A stretch of 64,000 nt of DNA. It comes from an uncultured Sutterella sp. GTDB taxonomy: Bacteria; Pseudomonadota; Gammaproteobacteria; Burkholderiales; Burkholderiaceae_F. Every line of letters begins with the position of its first letter. Within the stretch, counting starts at the first letter, position 1. Position numbers and translations under genes: made by a program. Shown here piece by piece: positions 33,915 to 42,084 of this stretch. The notes beneath the pieces are model-generated. The model searched no databases, had not been told where the DNA came from, and saw only the letters and a program-made list of their open reading frames with translations. Where the stretch lies: contig CABQGK010000004.1 in NCBI GenBank assembly GCA_902463725.1, positions 165,434 to 229,433 of the forward strand, in the 5' to 3' direction.

Positions 33915-34985
33915 TCAGCTCCTCCTGCGACAGACGAGTAGCGTGGAGTGTGCGCCAATATTGTCTTTGACCTCAATAATGTCAAAACCCGATTGTGCAA
34001 GGAACATCTCTAAATCCGCATAGGCATAGAAGCGGCTGGTGCCGTTGGCCATGACCGTGAAGTAGAGCGAGTAGGCGGCAAGCGAAAGTCGCCCCGCTTC
34101 ATAGGGTTGGCGATCGGTAAGGGGCTCGAGAATATAGAGCAGAGCCTCTTCAGACATAGCGGCGTGAACGCGCTTCAAAATGGAAACCACCTCAGCTGGG
34201 GAGAAGCAGTCGAGGAACTGACTCATCCACCAAGCTTGGGCGTTGTTCGCGGTTAGCGCTTGACCATCCAGTAAATTAACGGGATGCGTGTGAATTCGAT
34301 CAGAGAGTCCAGCTGCGCGAGCATTTTCCGCTGCAATCTCACACTGCTCGGGTAAGTCATAGATCGTTACCTTGACTTCGGTGTTGTAGCGGCAGCACGC
34401 CAAGGCCCACTTTCCTGTGTTTCCACCAATATCCACGAGTGAAGTCACAGTGGACGAGAAAACAACGGGCAGAGCCGCGCGGAACGCGCTATCGGAATAG
34501 AAATGATCAAAGGCGAACCAACTACTGCGAGCGGGTTCAGGCAAATCGCGCAAGTGTGGGTAGAGCGTTTCCCACTCTCCAAACACGCTGAGTCCAGCGG
34601 GACGGTGCTCTCGTAGCGCAGTCCCGAGGTGAGTGAGTCCCTTATAGCAGACGTCACGGGTAAAGTCGAAGTTAACCTTGACGAGGGGATCATTGAGAAG
34701 AAAGAACCCCGTATCGCTTAAGCGCCATCGATTGTCTTCAAGACTAATCATGCTGAAGGCTAGCCCGGCAGGAAGTAGCACATCGAGCACGTAGTCTTCA
34801 AGGGACAGCGTCTCTGCGATCTGCTCTTTGGTCAGACCCTCCGAGAAATGTTCGTCAAGCACTGCGAGAATGCCAAAGTCCTTAAGTGCGCAAGCCGTTT
34901 GAAAAACGAAAGGCGCTACGCTCAGACGATGGGCAGCCGCAAGTGCATCCAGACCCGCATGGGGTTTCACTTTTGAGGAGGGCAT
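33915..34985 (-). CDS. apeB: SAM-dependent methyltransferase ApeB
   Basis: The 356-residue protein has an N-terminal dimerisation/winged-helix part (FVFQTACALKDFGILAVLDEH, LTKEQIAETLSL) and a C-terminal Rossmann methyltransferase domain (LVDIGGNTGKWALACC near 195, YDLPE). This is the O-methyltransferase architecture. Aryl polyene head groups often carry ring methyl or O-methyl groups, so aryl modification is the likely job. It lies 24 bases after the lipoprotein gene. Confidence 0.82.
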   Translation of the reverse strand: MPSSKVKPHAGLDALAAAHRLSVAPFVFQTACALKDFGILAVLDEHFSEGLTKEQIAETLSLEDYVLDVLLPAGLAFSMISLEDNRWRLSDTGFFLLNDPLVKVNFDFTRDVCYKGLTHLGTALREHRPAGLSVFGEWETLYPHLRDLPEPARSSWFAFDHFYSDSAFRAALPVVFSSTVTSLVDIGGNTGKWALACCRYNTEVKVTIYDLPEQCEIAAENARAAGLSDRIHTHPVNLLDGQALTANNAQAWWMSQFLDCFSPAEVVSILKRVHAAMSEEALLYILEPLTDRQPYEAGRLSLAAYSLYFTVMANGTSRFYAYADLEMFLAQSGFDIIEVKDNIGAHSTLLVCRRRS

Positions 34986-35009
34986 GACCAGGGGAGCACT
35001 TAGTTAGGA

Positions 35010-35393
35010 TCAGAACTTCGAATTAACAATAGCGCGCTGCAGGTCCGCATCAAGCGTTGCGACCCACTGGTTGTACTTGCGGTGAACTTTGCCATCCTTC
35101 TCGATCAGGGTGGTGTTTTCCTTGTCCATCAGAATTTTGTAATTATCACCGTTGTACTCAACGATGATCGCGGCCACGGATTTACCGTAATTCTTCGAGA
35201 AGCGGGCGTACGTCTTCCCAGGCTTTTCATCAGTGATCGTCCACTTACGAGCAAGGAGACACTTACGAAGGATCTCTTTGAACTTCGCAGGAGAGACGCC
35301 CTGGGTAGAACTGACGGGGTTGATTTGCTGCACAGCACAAGCGCTTAGAAAAACAGCTGCACCAGCGGCCAACAAGAGACGGCGACGTTGCAT
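35010..35393 (-). CDS. apeA: Small lipoprotein heading the aryl polyene operon (apeA position)
   Basis: The 127-residue predicted lipoprotein has a basic start MQRRRLLLAAGAAVFLSAC, with a lipobox ending at Cys19. The body is beta-rich and lysine-rich (KEILRKCLLARKWTITDEKPGKTYARF), with no enzyme motif that I can see. It is the first gene of the cluster, so by order it corresponds to apeA. The ATG at 35393 has a GAGGA site seven bases upstream; an open frame of 56 more codons upstream overlaps the operator array and is not used. A role in transport or assembly of the polyene at the envelope is inference. Confidence 0.65.
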   Translation of the reverse strand: MQRRRLLLAAGAAVFLSACAVQQINPVSSTQGVSPAKFKEILRKCLLARKWTITDEKPGKTYARFSKNYGKSVAAIIVEYNGDNYKILMDKENTTLIEKDGKVHRKYNQWVATLDADLQRAIVNSKF

Positions 35394-35773
35394 GATTAGG
35401 TCCTCATAGGATTTGGTGAGAGCACCAAGAAATTGGTCGTGACTACCAATTGTATCAATTGGTGTAGGTAAATACGAGCGCTTGGCATATTTTTGGTAGC
35501 TGTCAAGCGACAGAAGTATGTTCCATCTTTGGTTGGATTCGAATTGTCGAAAAACAGTCAATGCCTCGGCGCGTCGTGCTGTGCCGAGATGAGGTTAGCT
35601 CTGCGTAGCTATCTCAATGGAGTCCTCTCTGATGATTCAATATTTTTGATCGTGTTCACCATTTCATCGAATAGATCAGGGTTTACCCTAGGATTTTGAT
35701 ACACTGGTAGACCTACTAGGGGCAGCTAGGGAGCGTTTGGTTCAAGCGCCCCTCTGCTGGTGTATTGAATCGT
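35394..35773. other. Divergent promoter region between the aryl polyene operon and the MFS gene
   Basis: This region lies between the leftward apeA start and the rightward transporter start. Its right half is ordinary sequence in which I see no gene. Its left 70 bases hold the half-site array listed separately. Confidence 0.5.
35412..35463. promoter_or_regulatory. Array of alternating TTGGT/ACCAA half-sites upstream of the aryl polyene operon
   Basis: Five half-sites alternate in direction: TTGGT 35413-35417, ACCAA 35424-35428, TTGGT 35433-35437, ACCAA 35445-35449, TTGGT 35459-35463. The last pair lies in a perfect 19-base palindrome, ACCAATTG-TAT-CAATTGGT (35445-35463). AATTGGT/ACCAATT (35431/35445) forms another perfect pair. 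The array begins about 20 bases upstream of the apeA start. A regulator that binds cooperatively is the simplest reading; its identity is unknown. Confidence 0.65.
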
Positions 35774-36949
35774 ATGAATGTCACAAAAAACAACAATCGA
35801 CTTTTTCTAATCATCCTCTGCGGCGCCATGAGTGCGTTCGGCCCGTTCATTATGGACTTGTACTTGCCGTCGCTACCGGAGTTGCAGGCCTACTTCAACA
35901 CCTCAGCTTCATTCACGCAAGTCTCGCTCATGACGGCGATGATTGGTCTAGGGTTTGGTCAGCTACTCATCGGCCCGATTAGCGACAAGTACGGCCGCAA
36001 GACGCCGCTCCTTGTTTCGCTAGCCATCTATACGCTGAGCTCCTTTGCACTCATCTTTAGCCCCAATATCCATGTGCTTATTACGTTGCGCGGTATTCAG
36101 GGGCTTTCCGCGGCGGGCGCCGTGGTGAGCTCGCGAGCGATCGCAACTGACCTTTATAGCGGCAAAGAGCTTGGTCGTTTCTTTGCCATGCTCATGACCG
36201 TGCATGGGATAGCGCCCGTCATCTCGCCGATGGTGGGTAGCGCACTGCTCACATTTACCGATTGGCACGGGGTCTTTGTGGTGCTCACAGCGCTTGGCTG
36301 CGTGCTCATACTCGCCGTGAGTCGCTTTTATGAGTCCTTGCCCGTTGAACGTCGTATCAACCGCTCGATTCTTCAGACCTTCAAGATTTATCCGAAGATT
36401 CTTGCCAACCGTACCTTCATGGGCTTTATTTCCATGCAGGCCTTTGGCTTTGGGGGGATGTTTGGCTACATTTCTGCCTCCCCCTTTATCTTTCAGTCGA
36501 ATTTTGGTCTCTCGCCCCTTGCTTTTGGGCTTTGCTTTGGGGCAAACGGGCTTGCGGTGATGACGGGGGCAAACGTCAGCCAACGCGTTGACAGACGTAA
36601 AGCCCTTGCTTTCGGTGCCTTTCTCTACTTTGCCGCGACCTGGTATGTCGCCTTTGCGTTGAATACGGGGTTAGGGTTCTGGTTTGTAGAACCTGCGTTT
36701 TTCGCGATGATGCTCTCGCTTGGGTGCATTTTCCCCACTGTTTCCATGCAGGCCATGGCGAGCGAGCGTCAAAACGCAGGGAGTGCCTCGGCGATGCTCG
36801 GGTTTTGCCCATTCTTGCTTGGAGCCATTGTCTCGCCGCTCGTGGGTGTCGGTAACATTTTCCTCTCCACCTCGATTGCACTCTGCATCTCGAGCCTCTT
36901 GGTGGTGCTGATGTACTTTAAGGTGCGAGGCAAGCTCGTCTTCCAATAG
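35774..36949 (+). CDS. Bcr/CflA-type MFS drug exporter
   Basis: The 391-residue major facilitator has about twelve helices. The DHA1-type start is LFLIILCGAMSAFGPFIMDLYLPSLPEL, with the GxxSDKYGRKTPLL loop between helices 2 and 3 and the motif near helix 5 (HGIAPVISPMVGSALLTF) typical of Bcr/CflA antiporters. It should expel drugs or metabolites with protons. It is divergent from the aryl polyene operon and convergent with arsA, so no operon partner marks its substrate. The ATG at 35774 is used; a TTG nine bases upstream is also open. Confidence 0.87.
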   Translation: MNVTKNNNRLFLIILCGAMSAFGPFIMDLYLPSLPELQAYFNTSASFTQVSLMTAMIGLGFGQLLIGPISDKYGRKTPLLVSLAIYTLSSFALIFSPNIHVLITLRGIQGLSAAGAVVSSRAIATDLYSGKELGRFFAMLMTVHGIAPVISPMVGSALLTFTDWHGVFVVLTALGCVLILAVSRFYESLPVERRINRSILQTFKIYPKILANRTFMGFISMQAFGFGGMFGYISASPFIFQSNFGLSPLAFGLCFGANGLAVMTGANVSQRVDRRKALAFGAFLYFAATWYVAFALNTGLGFWFVEPAFFAMMLSLGCIFPTVSMQAMASERQNAGSASAMLGFCPFLLGAIVSPLVGVGNIFLSTSIALCISSLLVVLMYFKVRGKLVFQ

Positions 36950-36989
36950 CACCCTGAGCCATAGCGGCACATGAGTTCACGAGATAGAT

Positions 36990-37012
36990 GGGGGCGCATG
37001 CGTTGCGCCCCC
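36990..37012. terminator. Hairpin between the convergent MFS and arsA genes
   Basis: GGGGGCGCA (36990-36998) pairs perfectly with TGCGCCCCC (37004-37012) across a five-base loop. It lies between the two stop codons, 41 bases after the MFS gene and 16 after arsA. T-runs are weak on both sides, but the position fits a shared terminator. Confidence 0.6.
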
Positions 37013-37027
37013 TCAGCATTTGTTGGC

Positions 37028-38809
37028 TTAGAGACGAAGGAGCGCCGTAAGGCGTTCTGCGCCTCGCGGCTCTTCGGCGAGCAGGGGCACGATGGCGAGC
37101 TTGTCTGCGGGCCGAGTAGCGACGAGCTTCTCTATGACCTCGGCTTCGTGACGAGCACGCTCACAGAGTAGTGGTGCGTGAGTTTGCGCGGCTGCGACAC
37201 TCTGATTGATGATCCATGCCGCGGGCTGAATTCCTGCGCGTTTGAGATCTTGCTCAAGCTGCATGGCCTCGAGCACTGGCGTGGTTTCCGCGAGTGTCAC
37301 AATGAGCACACTGGTTTCAGCCGGGTTTTGAAGCTGCATGAGAGGGGTGAGCACAGGCGTGGCTTCGCGGCTATGACGCAGCACTTCACGGTGATATGCT
37401 CCTGTCGCATCGAGTAGCAACAGGGTGTGTCCCGTGGGTGCCGTATCCATCACGACAAACTTTTCACCTGCCTCACGGATAATGCGGGAGAAAGCCTGAA
37501 AGACAGCAATCTCTTCCGTGCAGGGTGAGCGCAGATCCTCTTCGAGTAGGGCGCGTCCCGCCTCATCTAAGTCCTTACCTTGTGCGTCAAGCACCTGTTG
37601 ACGATAGTGTTCAGTCTCGAGCGCTGGATCAATGCGGCTTACCGTCAGATGCGGATGCACGCCCGTCAAGGTTTCAGCCAAATGCGCTGCGGGATCAGAG
37701 GTGCTAAGGTGCACGGGGAAGCCGCGTTGCGCGAGCCCGAGCGCGATGCTCGCTGCCATCGTTGTTTTCCCAACGCCGCCTTTACCCATCAGCATCACGA
37801 GGCCATGGCCGCGCGCCGCAAGCTTCGTTAGTAGCGCGTCTAGCGACTGCTCCCCAAACTGCGTTTTCAGTTCGCTCGCGCAGTCAGCATTGCTCTCAGC
37901 TTCCGGGGAACACACCCCACTTGGCGTTTCGTCGAACAGTGCTTCGAGCGCGGCGCATCCCACGAGGTTGAAGGATTTGAGAGGAATCATCTCCGTCGGA
38001 AGCTCTCCGAGTGTCGAGGGGAGTGCGTTAAGCGCTGCGATTTCTCTTTTGCGAATGGCACTCGCGAGCGGATCACCCTCGACGGCACTCTCAGGGTAGC
38101 AGCCGTTGACGACAAGATACTGGTTGCATAACCCAATGCTTGCAAGCTCCTCATGGGTGCGCGCCACTTCTTTGAGTGCACCGTGCTGAGCACGCGCTAC
38201 AAGGATGAGTCGAGTACGCGTAGCATCTCGCAGTGCGTCGAGCGCTTCGCGATACTGTGCGCGCTGCTTTTCCAACCCCGCTAAGGGCCCTAAACAGGAG
38301 GTGCCGCTCTTGCTGCTCTCGAGAAACCCGCTCCAAGCGCCAGGCAGTTGAAGTAGGCGGATGGTATGACCAGTGGGCGCCGTATCGAAGATGATGTGCT
38401 CGTATGGTGCAGTGAGCTCACTCTTTGTGAGGAGCGCAGTGAACTCATCAAACGCGGCAATTTCTGTTGTGCAGGCTCCAGAGAGTTGCTCTTCAATGCC
38501 TTGAACGACATCCTTAGGGAGGATCCCCCGAACGGGATCGACAATTTTTGCGCGATAGGCAGCTGCAGCTGCCTGAGGATTAATCTCGAGCGCCCAGAGA
38601 TTGGGTACTTTTGCAATGGGCGTGATGGCATTTCCAATTTGCTGCTCAAACACTTGAGCAACATTACTTGCGGGGTCCGTGCTCACAAGGAGTACGCGCT
38701 TGCCTGCTTTAGCGAGCGTGAGTGCAGTTGCCGAGGCGATCGAGGTTTTCCCAACGCCCCCTTTGCCAGTGAAAAAGAGGTACCGAGGAGGGTGATCTAG
38801 AAATTTCAT
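37028..38809 (-). CDS. arsA: Arsenite-transporting ATPase ArsA
   Basis: The 593-residue protein contains two homologous ATPase halves, each with the deviant Walker A GKGGVGKT (near 14 and 323) and the DTAPTGHT signature. ArsA couples ATP hydrolysis to arsenite efflux through a membrane pump and receives As(III) from ArsD, encoded just upstream. The start at ATG 38809 has a GAGG site; an upstream in-frame start adds four residues. No arsB or acr3 pump gene is present in the operon or nearby. Confidence 0.92.
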   Translation of the reverse strand: MKFLDHPPRYLFFTGKGGVGKTSIASATALTLAKAGKRVLLVSTDPASNVAQVFEQQIGNAITPIAKVPNLWALEINPQAAAAAYRAKIVDPVRGILPKDVVQGIEEQLSGACTTEIAAFDEFTALLTKSELTAPYEHIIFDTAPTGHTIRLLQLPGAWSGFLESSKSGTSCLGPLAGLEKQRAQYREALDALRDATRTRLILVARAQHGALKEVARTHEELASIGLCNQYLVVNGCYPESAVEGDPLASAIRKREIAALNALPSTLGELPTEMIPLKSFNLVGCAALEALFDETPSGVCSPEAESNADCASELKTQFGEQSLDALLTKLAARGHGLVMLMGKGGVGKTTMAASIALGLAQRGFPVHLSTSDPAAHLAETLTGVHPHLTVSRIDPALETEHYRQQVLDAQGKDLDEAGRALLEEDLRSPCTEEIAVFQAFSRIIREAGEKFVVMDTAPTGHTLLLLDATGAYHREVLRHSREATPVLTPLMQLQNPAETSVLIVTLAETTPVLEAMQLEQDLKRAGIQPAAWIINQSVAAAQTHAPLLCERARHEAEVIEKLVATRPADKLAIVPLLAEEPRGAERLTALLRL

Positions 38810-38821
38810 GATTGACCTCAC

Positions 38822-39124
38822 TTACCGTTGTGCCCACGTAGCGATCTCTTCGCGACTCGGGTAACGGGCTGATAAAACCACTTCACCGTTGACGAGCACC
38901 ACGGGCAAGGACTTTGCACCGTGCAACAGAAGGTACGCTTGTACAGCAGGGGCATTGGCAAAGGCACGAGGGTTTTGCGCGAGGTTATAGCGCTTGATGT
39001 CAAAACCTTGCTCCAAGGCCCATGCCATATCCGCCGCAAAGGTCACTAGCGCAGGATCCACGTTAACGCCGCAAATCCCAGTGCTGCAGCAGAGCGCGGG
39101 ATCAAAAACTTCAATTATGGCCAT
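38822..39124 (-). CDS. arsD: Arsenic metallochaperone ArsD
   Basis: The 100-residue thioredoxin-fold protein has the As(III)-binding cysteines at 12, 13 and 18 (ALCCSTGICG), which hand arsenite to ArsA. It lacks the C-terminal vicinal cysteine pairs of the plasmid R773 ArsD, like most chromosomal forms. The ATG at 39124 has a GGAG site eight bases away. ArsA starts 12 bases after its stop. Confidence 0.9.
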   Translation of the reverse strand: MAIIEVFDPALCCSTGICGVNVDPALVTFAADMAWALEQGFDIKRYNLAQNPRAFANAPAVQAYLLLHGAKSLPVVLVNGEVVLSARYPSREEIATWAQR

Positions 39125-39150
39125 GATGATTCTCCACAAAAAAAATAGGA

Positions 39151-39609
39151 TTAGGCTGAGCGCAGGGAATTTGCGCCGCCACTCGAATGCTTTGAATGGT
39201 TTTCGTCGCGCAGAAGCGCACAAATACGTTCTTTGAGAGTCAGCAACACCGCTTCAAACGCGGCTTGCTGTTCGGCAAGCGTGCCTGCGACGGCAGCTGG
39301 GTCTGGCAGCCCCCAATGCGCCTTTCGCGACGTAGCTGTGTAGAGCGGGCAAGGCTCGGCTGCTGCCCGATCGCATAGCGTGATGACAAGGTCAAAGGGA
39401 CCTGTCAGCGCCGAGAGCGACTTGCTTACTAGCTGGTCGTGGGCAATGCCAAACCTCTCGAGCGTTGAAATCGCAAGAGGGTGCACGTATCCCGCAGGGT
39501 GGCTCCCAGCACTTTCCGCCTGATGCGCGGGTGCCGCCATGGCATTAAATAGCGCCTCGGCCATTTGTGAGCGCGCTGAGTTGCCCGTACAGAGAAAGAG
39601 CACACGCAT
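39151..39609 (-). CDS. arsC: Arsenate reductase ArsC, low-molecular-weight phosphatase type
   Basis: The 152-residue protein has the P-loop CX5R (CTGNSARS at residues 7-14) and the redox cysteine pair in LCDRAAAEPCPLY. This is the thioredoxin-coupled reductase class that turns arsenate into arsenite. The tail beyond about residue 135 is polar and poorly conserved. A GAGGG site supports ATG 39609. It lies between arsR and arsD. Confidence 0.9.
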   Translation of the reverse strand: MRVLFLCTGNSARSQMAEALFNAMAAPAHQAESAGSHPAGYVHPLAISTLERFGIAHDQLVSKSLSALTGPFDLVITLCDRAAAEPCPLYTATSRKAHWGLPDPAAVAGTLAEQQAAFEAVLLTLKERICALLRDENHSKHSSGGANSLRSA

Positions 39610-39620
39610 TGACGACGCCC

Positions 39621-39953
39621 TCAACAGCCACAGTTTTGGTTTGTGCAGAGCGCTGCACAGTGACTTGGGTTACCAGCGCAACAGTTTTCGGTGAGAAAAC
39701 CGATCAACTCAGGCACTAACGCTATATTGGCGCGGTAACGCTGGTAGAGCCCTTCTTGCGTTGCGGTGATGAGCCCCGTCTGTAGCAACACCTTCGCGTG
39801 AAAAGAGAATTTGCTTGGACTCAGTCCAAGCTCGGAAGCGATTTCGCCCGCAACCATCCCTTCAGGCTCCATCCGTACGAGGAGCTGAAAGATGTCGAGC
39901 CGTGTGCTGTGAGCGAGCGCATCGAATACTTGAAGAGCAGATGACTTGTCCAT
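39621..39953 (-). CDS. arsR: Arsenic-responsive repressor ArsR with cysteine-rich tail
   Basis: The 110-residue winged-helix repressor has recognition region LGLSPSKFSFHAKVLLQTGLI at about 42-62. It lacks the ELCVCD As-binding site in helix 3 and instead has six cysteines at the end (91, 92, 99, 103, 108, 110). That arrangement resembles the C-terminal As(III) site of the Acidithiobacillus-type ArsR. Its start codon lies at the edge of a perfect inverted repeat, so it very probably represses its own operon. Confidence 0.9.
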   Translation of the reverse strand: MDKSSALQVFDALAHSTRLDIFQLLVRMEPEGMVAGEIASELGLSPSKFSFHAKVLLQTGLITATQEGLYQRYRANIALVPELIGFLTENCCAGNPSHCAALCTNQNCGC

Positions 39954-39982
39954 ATTTCAATATTTCAAAAAATATTGAAATA
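39953..39982. promoter_or_regulatory. ArsR operator, perfect 13-4-13 inverted repeat
   Basis: TATTTCAATATTT (39953-39965), spacer CAAA, then AAATATTGAAATA (39970-39982) is a perfect dyad touching the arsR start codon. Its position and AT-rich dyad are typical of ArsR-family autorepression sites. Confidence 0.8.
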
Positions 39983-40263
39983 ATACTAGCATAACCGTCC
40001 ATACTTGGGTAGAAGCCGAAGTCTGGTGCCTATTTAGTGAATGTGATCGACTTGCGCGGGTATGAGCGGAAAAGCGTCTAAAGGATGGGTCGAGGTGGCA
40101 CGGAAAGAGAGCCACTTCTTGCAGAAGCTGGGTGCAGCGTGCCCACTGCGAGTAGCATTTGCGCCAAGCCTATCGTCTGCAAGTTCGTGTGTGGGAGGCT
40201 ACAATGTAGCCCAATTTCAACTTTTCTCGCCGTGGGACTGTTTTTCTCACTGGCTCTCTGGTC
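39983..40263. other. Intergenic region between ars and folE-queDE operons
   Basis: This is the divergent region upstream of arsR and folE. It contains a small perfect hairpin (GGCTAC 40197-40202 with GTAGCC 40206-40211) about 55 bases before the folE start region. I looked for a preQ1 riboswitch because queuosine genes follow, but could not match its conserved elements. I see no small gene. Confidence 0.4.
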
Positions 40264-40285
40264 ATGACAATTAGCGAAACGATCC

Positions 40286-40921
40286 TTGCCCGCCTCAAAG
40301 AGGCGGGGGCCCCCTTTTAAATCCAACGACAACATTGCCGCCTTCATCAAGGAGGGCGAACTCGATCTTCTCAAGGCGGAAGTCGCCGACCGTGTCCGTG
40401 AGGTGTTACGCACTCTGGTCATCGATATCGAGCACGACCCCAACATGGAAGAGACGGCTGAACGCATTGCCAAGATGTATTTAGAGGAGACCTTTGCGGG
40501 TCGTTATCGCGAAATGCCGAAGGTTACCTTTTTCCCGAATACCAAGGCTCTCAACGACATGTTGATCGTGGGGAATATCCCTGTGCGTTCGACGTGCTCG
40601 CACCACTTCGCGCCGATCCTCGGTGAGGCGTGGATCGGGATTGTGCCAGGCGAGAAGGTCATTGGCATCTCGAAGTTCTCCCGACTCATTACTTGGATTA
40701 TGAGTCGCCCGCAAATTCAGGAAGAGAGCACGGTGCAGATTGCAGACCTGCTTGAATGCCTGATTGAACCCAAAGGCGTTGCCGTCTACGTGAAAGCGAG
40801 CCATGCCTGTATGAGTTGGCGCGGCGTTAAAGATACGCACTCCTGCATGACGACGCAGGTTTTCCGTGGTGTTTTCGAAAATGCCGATAAGCGTCGAGAG
40901 TTTCTGGAGGCGACCAAATGA
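40286..40921 (+). CDS. folE: GTP cyclohydrolase I FolE, with displaced N-terminus
   Basis: This enzyme makes 7,8-dihydroneopterin triphosphate, the first precursor of folates and queuosine. The frame carries the zinc/active-site elements (STCSHHFAPILGEAWIGIVP, SHACMSWRGVKDT). A TTG at 40286 opens the frame, but its first dozen residues look unnatural. The frame starting at ATG 40264 encodes MTISETILARLKEAGAPF and then stops at TAA 40318. One extra base in GGGGGCCCCCTTTT (40305-40318) separates it from the KSNDNIAAF continuation. The intact protein would run from 40264. Causes could be a read error, a mutation or +1 frameshifting. It overlaps queD by four bases. Confidence 0.85.
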   Translation: MPASKRRGPPFKSNDNIAAFIKEGELDLLKAEVADRVREVLRTLVIDIEHDPNMEETAERIAKMYLEETFAGRYREMPKVTFFPNTKALNDMLIVGNIPVRSTCSHHFAPILGEAWIGIVPGEKVIGISKFSRLITWIMSRPQIQEESTVQIADLLECLIEPKGVAVYVKASHACMSWRGVKDTHSCMTTQVFRGVFENADKRREFLEATK

Positions 40922-41346
40922 TCACTGCCTCTCGCTACCACGACATCTCTTGTGGGCACCGTGTCGCCAACCACGAATCCAAGTGCTCGCACCTGCACGG
41001 TCACAACTACCGCGTGACCTTTGATTGCGCGGCAGAGTCTCTCGACAGCGTTGGGCGGGTAATCGATTTTTCAATCATCAAGACGACGCTTTGCGCGTGG
41101 CTTGAGGAGCATTGGGATCATCATTTCCTCGTTTGGGCTGAGGATCCGATCAAGGATGCGCTCCTTGCGATCGATCCCACCGTGGTGGTCGTGCCCTTCA
41201 ACCCGACCGCAGAAAACATGGCGATCTACCTTGCCGAAACGGTAGCCCCCGCGGTGCTCGCCGGCACCTCGGTGACGGTTGTGCGGGTCACCGTTGAAGA
41301 AACCCGCAAGTGTTCGGCTACGTGGAGCCTAACGAATGTCCTCTAA
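40918..41346 (+). CDS. queD: 6-carboxy-tetrahydropterin synthase QueD
   Basis: The 142-residue T-fold enzyme has the zinc histidines and active-site residues in DISCGHRVANH and HLHGHNYRV. It also has the DFSIIK segment and ends in VEETRKCSATW. It turns FolE's product into 6-carboxy-5,6,7,8-tetrahydropterin. ATGA overlap with folE and an 11-base overlap with queE show one tightly coupled operon for queuosine precursor synthesis. Confidence 0.93.
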   Translation: MITASRYHDISCGHRVANHESKCSHLHGHNYRVTFDCAAESLDSVGRVIDFSIIKTTLCAWLEEHWDHHFLVWAEDPIKDALLAIDPTVVVVPFNPTAENMAIYLAETVAPAVLAGTSVTVVRVTVEETRKCSATWSLTNVL

Positions 41347-42010
41347 GCTCTACGTCAACGAGATTTTCTACTCGGTGCAGGGTGAGGGCGTCAAAACAGG
41401 GATTCCTGCGGTATTTATCCGCCTGCAGGGCTGTCTCTGCCAGTGCCCGTGGTGTGATACGAAGTGGACGTGGAAGATGGGCCGTGAAACGGACATGCCG
41501 CTCTCAGCGACTTTTGAGAAGGCGGATAACGGCCATTTCGCGCAAGCCACCGTCGATGAAATTGTCGCTGCAGTAACGGAGCGCTTCGCGAAGGCGCCGC
41601 TTGCGGTGATCACAGGGGGCGAGCCCTGCTTGCAGGATATAGCGCCGCTCTGCGCAGCACTCATGGCGCGTGGCCTCGCGGTGCAGATCGAGACGAGCGG
41701 CACCGAGCCCATTGTTGTGCCTGATGGGGTATTTGTGACGGTAAGCCCTAAGGTCGGCATGCCTGGCGGCCGTACTATGCATATCCCGTCGCTCGCGCGC
41801 GCTGACGAAGTGAAGATGGTCCTCGGAAGCGCAGAGGACGTAGATACGCTCGATACGCTTTTGCCCCATTGCCGCAAGGATGTGGTCGTTTCCCTGCAGC
41901 CGCTCTCATGCGGGCGCGCTTCGACCGAGCTCTGCATTGAAACAGCCTTAAAGCGCGGCGCACCCTACCGCGTGTCATTACAGTCGCACAAGTACCTTTT
42001 GGTGCGATGA
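41336..42010 (+). CDS. queE: 7-carboxy-7-deazaguanine synthase QueE (radical SAM)
   Basis: The 224-residue enzyme starts with EIFYSVQGEGVKTG and has the radical-SAM cysteines as CX3CX2C within GCLCQCPWCD. Further on are ITGGEPCLQ and ETSGTEP. It converts QueD's product to 7-carboxy-7-deazaguanine. The next enzymes (QueC, QueF) are not in the window. Confidence 0.93.
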   Translation: MSSKLYVNEIFYSVQGEGVKTGIPAVFIRLQGCLCQCPWCDTKWTWKMGRETDMPLSATFEKADNGHFAQATVDEIVAAVTERFAKAPLAVITGGEPCLQDIAPLCAALMARGLAVQIETSGTEPIVVPDGVFVTVSPKVGMPGGRTMHIPSLARADEVKMVLGSAEDVDTLDTLLPHCRKDVVVSLQPLSCGRASTELCIETALKRGAPYRVSLQSHKYLLVR

Positions 42011-42015
42011 CAAAT

Positions 42016-42047
42016 TGGCCACCTAAGCGTCTACGCCAAGGTGGCCA
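42016..42047. terminator. Hairpin between convergent queE and lyase genes
   Basis: TGGCCACCT (42016-42024) pairs perfectly with AGGTGGCCA (42039-42047) across 14 bases. It lies six bases after the queE stop and 38 bases from the lyase stop. T-runs are poor, so it may need Rho or act only as a stabilising end. Confidence 0.5.
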
Positions 42048-42084
42048 TTAAGATGGGTATTGTGTGTTAGTTTAGTGGTAGTTC

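Noticed and set aside
39983..40263. preQ1 riboswitch before the queuosine genes
   Set aside because: I could not find the C-rich loop and A-rich tail pairing expected for class I, nor a class II layout.
40062..40274. Short frame of 70 codons before folE
   Set aside because: It overlaps the folE start region, has no ribosome site and has no conserved features.
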